Shown here in pieces: positions 61,184 through 64,000 of a stretch of DNA of 64,000 nucleotides. The stretch spans positions 62,001 through 126,000 of IMG/VR virus record IMGVR_UViG_3300042691_025071; one strand, given 5' to 3'. Position 1 is the first letter of the stretch. Every line of letters begins with the position of its first letter. The translations under genes and the position numbers were made by a program. Source of the stretch: a virus. Below the pieces are notes generated by a model. The model made no database searches, had not been told where the DNA came from, and worked only from the letters and a program-made list of their open reading frames with translations.

Positions 61184-61380
61184 TAAGTAAGTTTATTAAA
61201 TTAAAAGTACAAATCCCCGGTGATGAAGAACTAATTAATCCCACATTCATCACAAGAATAAGAAAAGCAGGAACAAAGACTATTGTTTATACTATGGATG
61301 GTAGTAGTGTATACACTGAAGAAACTGTTGAAGACGTTATTAAAAAAATAAAAGATACCGAAAAGTTTATTGTAACATGA
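61180..61380 (+). CDS. small beta protein, FlbD-like in pattern
   Basis: A 66-residue protein. INPTFITRIRKAGTKTIVYT then MDGSSVYTEETVEDVI resembles in order the small flagellar FlbD family, though with no flagellar context here the resemblance is only structural. Coupled to both neighbours by ATGA-type overlaps. Confidence 0.5.
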   Translation: MISKFIKLKVQIPGDEELINPTFITRIRKAGTKTIVYTMDGSSVYTEETVEDVIKKIKDTEKFIVT

Positions 61381-62186
61381 AATTAAAAGAATTATTAGAC
61401 GAAATTTTTAAAGATGGACCAAAACCAATAAATGATGGGTCATTTATCACTGATTATTGTTTATATGGGTCAAAAAATTTAGAACCATATAAACAAAAAT
61501 TACTCGAATGTGATGAATTCAAAGGATTATCGGATATTGTTTTTGTGGACTTACCCACTTTTGAATTAAATGGTAAAACCGTTATCGTACCTACATATAA
61601 AGTAGGTGATGAAACAAAATTTAAGGGTGTTGGTTATATACTATCAGTATCATTAACACCCAAAATATACGATCCTAATAAATTACATACGCCAGTTAAG
61701 GATGGTGCAGTTATAACACCAACAACATATAATTCACAAACACTTGAACCAAGTAAAAAAATTGTTTTAGAGTTTTCACCAGAAATGGCACAAGATAATG
61801 TAATAAATAAAATATTAGGGAAAGTGGAGGGATCTACTGAAGATCCCGACTCAATACTTAGGAAACACCTACACGATTTATTAGATAAAGTTTTAGATAA
61901 TCCAAAAGAATATGTGCCTGAAGGTCATAGAGGAGTTATGATTAGAGGGGTATTTGACGAATCGGTAACAACCGCAAAAGTTCTGGAAGAACCGAAGTTT
62001 AGTATCTTATACTACTTAAAACCCGAACCCGAAGATGAATACGGTAATGTTGCTATGAGATTAGAAAAAAAGTTAATACCAAATGAGTTAAAAGAAAAAT
62101 TCAAGGAACAATTTGGTGAAAGATCAAGTTGTCTCACACTAACTGAATCTGAAATAGATCAATTTTTATCTGAAAATAGTAAATGA
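61377..62186 (+). CDS. unknown protein
   Basis: A 269-residue protein with no family recognised. The middle has beta strands (TVIVPTYKVGDETKFKGVGY), and the C-terminal half is charged and helical (LRKHLHDLLDKVLDNPKEYV). It overlaps both neighbours (ATGA at each end), so it belongs to the same transcript as the 61180 and 62183 genes. Confidence 0.5.
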   Translation: MKLKELLDEIFKDGPKPINDGSFITDYCLYGSKNLEPYKQKLLECDEFKGLSDIVFVDLPTFELNGKTVIVPTYKVGDETKFKGVGYILSVSLTPKIYDPNKLHTPVKDGAVITPTTYNSQTLEPSKKIVLEFSPEMAQDNVINKILGKVEGSTEDPDSILRKHLHDLLDKVLDNPKEYVPEGHRGVMIRGVFDESVTTAKVLEEPKFSILYYLKPEPEDEYGNVAMRLEKKLIPNELKEKFKEQFGERSSCLTLTESEIDQFLSENSK

Positions 62187-62689
62187 ATATAGAAATTATA
62201 TTATCAATAATCGGTGGATTATACGCCACGTTTAAATGGATCTATGAGTATAGTGAAAATTTAAAGTGGAATAGGAATAAATTTATGTTGGACGAAATTG
62301 ATAAATTCAGATCAATTCAAACAACAAAATCTGTGGAAAAAATATTAGATTGGAATGGAATTAACGTCGAGGTTTATGGTACTGAGATTTACGTTAATGA
62401 TGAGATATTATTTGAAGCACTACAGACACACGACGTTAAACAAAAATTCAGTAAAGACGAGGTTCTTCTAAGAAATCTATTTGATGAATATTTCGATAAT
62501 TTAACAAAGTTGATATACATGTGCGAAACCAAAATGATTTCATCAAATAACTTTAAGTTATTCATGTCATATTGGTTAGATATATTATCAAGTAAGAATA
62601 AAAACAAACCCAAAAAAGTACATGACCAAATATTAAGGTATTTGGAATACTACCGATTTTTTACGTTGAAAAACTACCTAATAAAATAG
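62183..62689 (+). CDS. unknown protein with N-terminal membrane segment
   Basis: A 168-residue protein: a hydrophobic N-terminus (IEIILSIIGGLYATFKWIYE) and a helical, charged remainder (QRKDEVLLRNLFDEYFDN-like region). No family recognised. Last gene of the rightward run; the next gene is on the minus strand. Confidence 0.5.
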   Translation: MNIEIILSIIGGLYATFKWIYEYSENLKWNRNKFMLDEIDKFRSIQTTKSVEKILDWNGINVEVYGTEIYVNDEILFEALQTHDVKQKFSKDEVLLRNLFDEYFDNLTKLIYMCETKMISSNNFKLFMSYWLDILSSKNKNKPKKVHDQILRYLEYYRFFTLKNYLIK

Positions 62690-62702
62690 TATAAACTTTA
62701 TA

Positions 62703-62831
62703 TTATCTACCTTGACCGACGTAATTTCTTGATTTACGATCGTGTTTGTTGTATGATTTTCTTGCTTTACCTTTTTTTCTTTTACCGAAAGAGATTTTTC
62801 TACTTTCTGATCCACCTTTTCCTTTAGCCAT
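62703..62831 (-). CDS. small basic protein MAKGKGGSES, conserved in Bacteroidota phages
   Basis: A 42-residue, very basic protein (MAKGKGGSESRKISFGKRK then KSYNKHDRKSRNYVGQ). The composition suggests nucleic-acid binding or a ribosome-like tail. I recall near-identical small genes in Bacteroidota phages, but cannot check. It lies alone on the minus strand between two rightward genes. Confidence 0.65.
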   Translation of the reverse strand: MAKGKGGSESRKISFGKRKKGKARKSYNKHDRKSRNYVGQGR

Positions 62832-62872
62832 AATTTTTTTTCTATAAATACGCGAAATATTGGATTTTTTAC

Positions 62873-62880
62873 TACATTTG
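62873..62880 (+). promoter_or_regulatory. TAnnTTTG box before the last gene
   Basis: TACATTTG, identical to the box before the gene at 34921, lies 19 bases upstream of the ATG at 62900. A TTG occurs only 10 bases further upstream, too close for a full consensus. Confidence 0.4.
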
Positions 62881-62899
62881 TAAAAAGATATTTTTTTAT

Positions 62900-64000
62900 A
62901 TGGAAAGACAGATATTACATCAAAGATTTGAATTCGCGGAAATTCAGGCTTTTAAAAATTACTCAAAATTAACTAAAAAACGAAATCCGTTTAGTTTCGA
63001 TATAGATGAGGTTATTGAATCACCTGACGAGGATGAATTTCATAGAACAATATCATCAATACCAAACGAGGTTCAAAGATCAATTTATCAAGATAATGGT
63101 TTTTATACTCTCAGGTTGGATGAGAATGATTCAATAAGAAAAAATAATAAAACAAAATATTTTTATTCTGGTGAAAATGGTGTTGGGGTAATCACACAAA
63201 TTGAACCATTCTTTAAAAAAGATAATACTTTTTTTACCACAAATGATAGACATATAAAAAACCACTATGCTAGACCTTTTTCATCTATTGGTACAAATGT
63301 CTTTGAAAGAACGATTTATATTAAAGATAATAAAATAACGATAAAGAAATCGATATTCACAAAATCAAGACATATTAATTGTAAGTACTTCAAAAAAAAT
63401 TGGTTTAGATTTGGTATAACCATCGATTTAAAAACCGGTAACATAACATCATACCACACAAACAAATCAGGTGCAAATAAAGTTAGAAGAAATTCTTTTA
63501 GGGAAATACATACCAGTTTATTGTCCACGGAAATCATGAGTTTTGGTGTTAGAGTTCTTAGAAAATTTTATGGTGATAGAAAAAGTAGTGAAATTTTACG
63601 AAATGAATGTTTAGATATAATAAACGATTATGAGTTTATAAAAGAATTAAAGAACACATTTTCAAGTATAGAAGGATTTAGTTGTCCCGATGTGGATTTA
63701 AGAGAACCTAAAGATTGGTTTATGGAAACATTAATTCGTCTATTTGTTCACTTGAAAAAAATAAAAGTACCGAATAATAATTATGAATCTTTGATTTTTC
63801 ATTGGTACCCAACCAAAAAGTATCTTATAAAAAATGATAATAAATTAATTGCATCAATACTTGATAGATTTGGTGTTAAGTCTAAAAAAACAATTAAGAT
63901 TTTACATGAAAATCCGGGACTTCCATTAAATTATTTTACTGAATTAAAAGAAATATTCGGTGAAAGGGATTTCCATAAATACATCGGGAATATTGATCCT
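62900..64000 (+). CDS. unknown protein, cut by the window end
   Basis: Open from ATG 62900 through the last base, 367 codons with no stop. The sequence is charged, with aromatic strands (YIKDNKITIKKSIFTKSRHI, WFRFGITIDLKTGNITSYH) and later helices (SFGVRVLRKFYGDRKSSEIL). No catalytic motif or family recognised. A TACATTTG box upstream and good codon use support it as a real gene. The C-terminal end is outside the window. Confidence 0.7.
   Translation, partial: MERQILHQRFEFAEIQAFKNYSKLTKKRNPFSFDIDEVIESPDEDEFHRTISSIPNEVQRSIYQDNGFYTLRLDENDSIRKNNKTKYFYSGENGVGVITQIEPFFKKDNTFFTTNDRHIKNHYARPFSSIGTNVFERTIYIKDNKITIKKSIFTKSRHINCKYFKKNWFRFGITIDLKTGNITSYHTNKSGANKVRRNSFREIHTSLLSTEIMSFGVRVLRKFYGDRKSSEILRNECLDIINDYEFIKELKNTFSSIEGFSCPDVDLREPKDWFMETLIRLFVHLKKIKVPNNNYESLIFHWYPTKKYLIKNDNKLIASILDRFGVKSKKTIKILHENPGLPLNYFTELKEIFGERDFHKYIGNIDP

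Noticed and set aside
1-64000. tRNA genes, integrase, insertion sequences
   Set aside because: No cloverleaf-like stretch with conserved TTCGA arm, recombinase motif or terminal inverted repeat with transposase was found on reading; a tRNA scan would settle the first point.

Overview
The window is almost wholly coding, AT-rich (my estimate is about 30% GC, not computed) and reads as part of a large tailed-phage genome (T4-like lifestyle, probably a jumbo or near-jumbo phage) infecting a member of the Bacteroidota. The phage evidence is a long run of virion genes beside gp46/gp47-type recombination subunits, a Toprim primase, a RuvC-like resolvase, thymidylate synthase and many small genes with ATGA or TAATG overlaps. 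The host evidence is a sigma factor that closely resembles the short Bacteroidota RpoD, TAnnTTTG-type promoter boxes, A-rich start contexts without a clear Shine-Dalgarno, and a Bacteroidota-style lipoprotein. No tRNA, CRISPR array, integrase or insertion sequence was seen. No gap over 300 bases lacks a gene.

Layout: (1) 1-16041, a baseplate/tail block. A 2252-residue protein is followed by six more virion proteins. Four of the seven carry a Thr/Pro/Ser linker of the TPTPTS type, usually followed by a different short C-terminal domain. (2) 16080-23060, DNA metabolism: RuvC-like resolvase, primase, PD-(D/E)XK nuclease, gp47 and gp46 homologues. (3) 23110-30644, ClpP-like protease, a membrane-anchored protein, the sigma factor, a membrane protein with an acidic tail that continues through a probable -1 frameshift, an amidase-like protein and likely virion or scaffold proteins. 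(4) 30693-36574, small genes including an Hc1-like basic protein, a Dam-like methylase, a NusG-like factor, a BCS1-like AAA ATPase, thioredoxin and glutaredoxin, closed by a strong terminator.

(5) 36656-46927, long tail fibres, a widespread marine-phage structural protein, a DUF1353 protein and a metzincin lipoprotein with thrombospondin type 3 repeats. (6) 46992-56152, a tightly overlapping surface-sugar cassette: five glycosyltransferases, four methyltransferase-fold proteins, a DegT-type aminotransferase and an FdtA-type ketoisomerase, with a two-domain glycosyltransferase facing them from the minus strand. (7) 56193-64000, small regulatory and conserved genes, a DNA methylase, DUF192, a hot-dog thioesterase, thymidylate synthase and a gene cut off by the window end.

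The most interesting reading (inference) is that regions 1, 5 and 6 form one programme: modular tail proteins with mucin-like linkers plus a phage-owned sugar assembly cassette that could decorate the virion or remodel the host envelope. A recurrent TATTTATA element sits just upstream of late-type genes and may be the recognition site for the phage's own transcription machinery (sigma factor and NusG-like protein).
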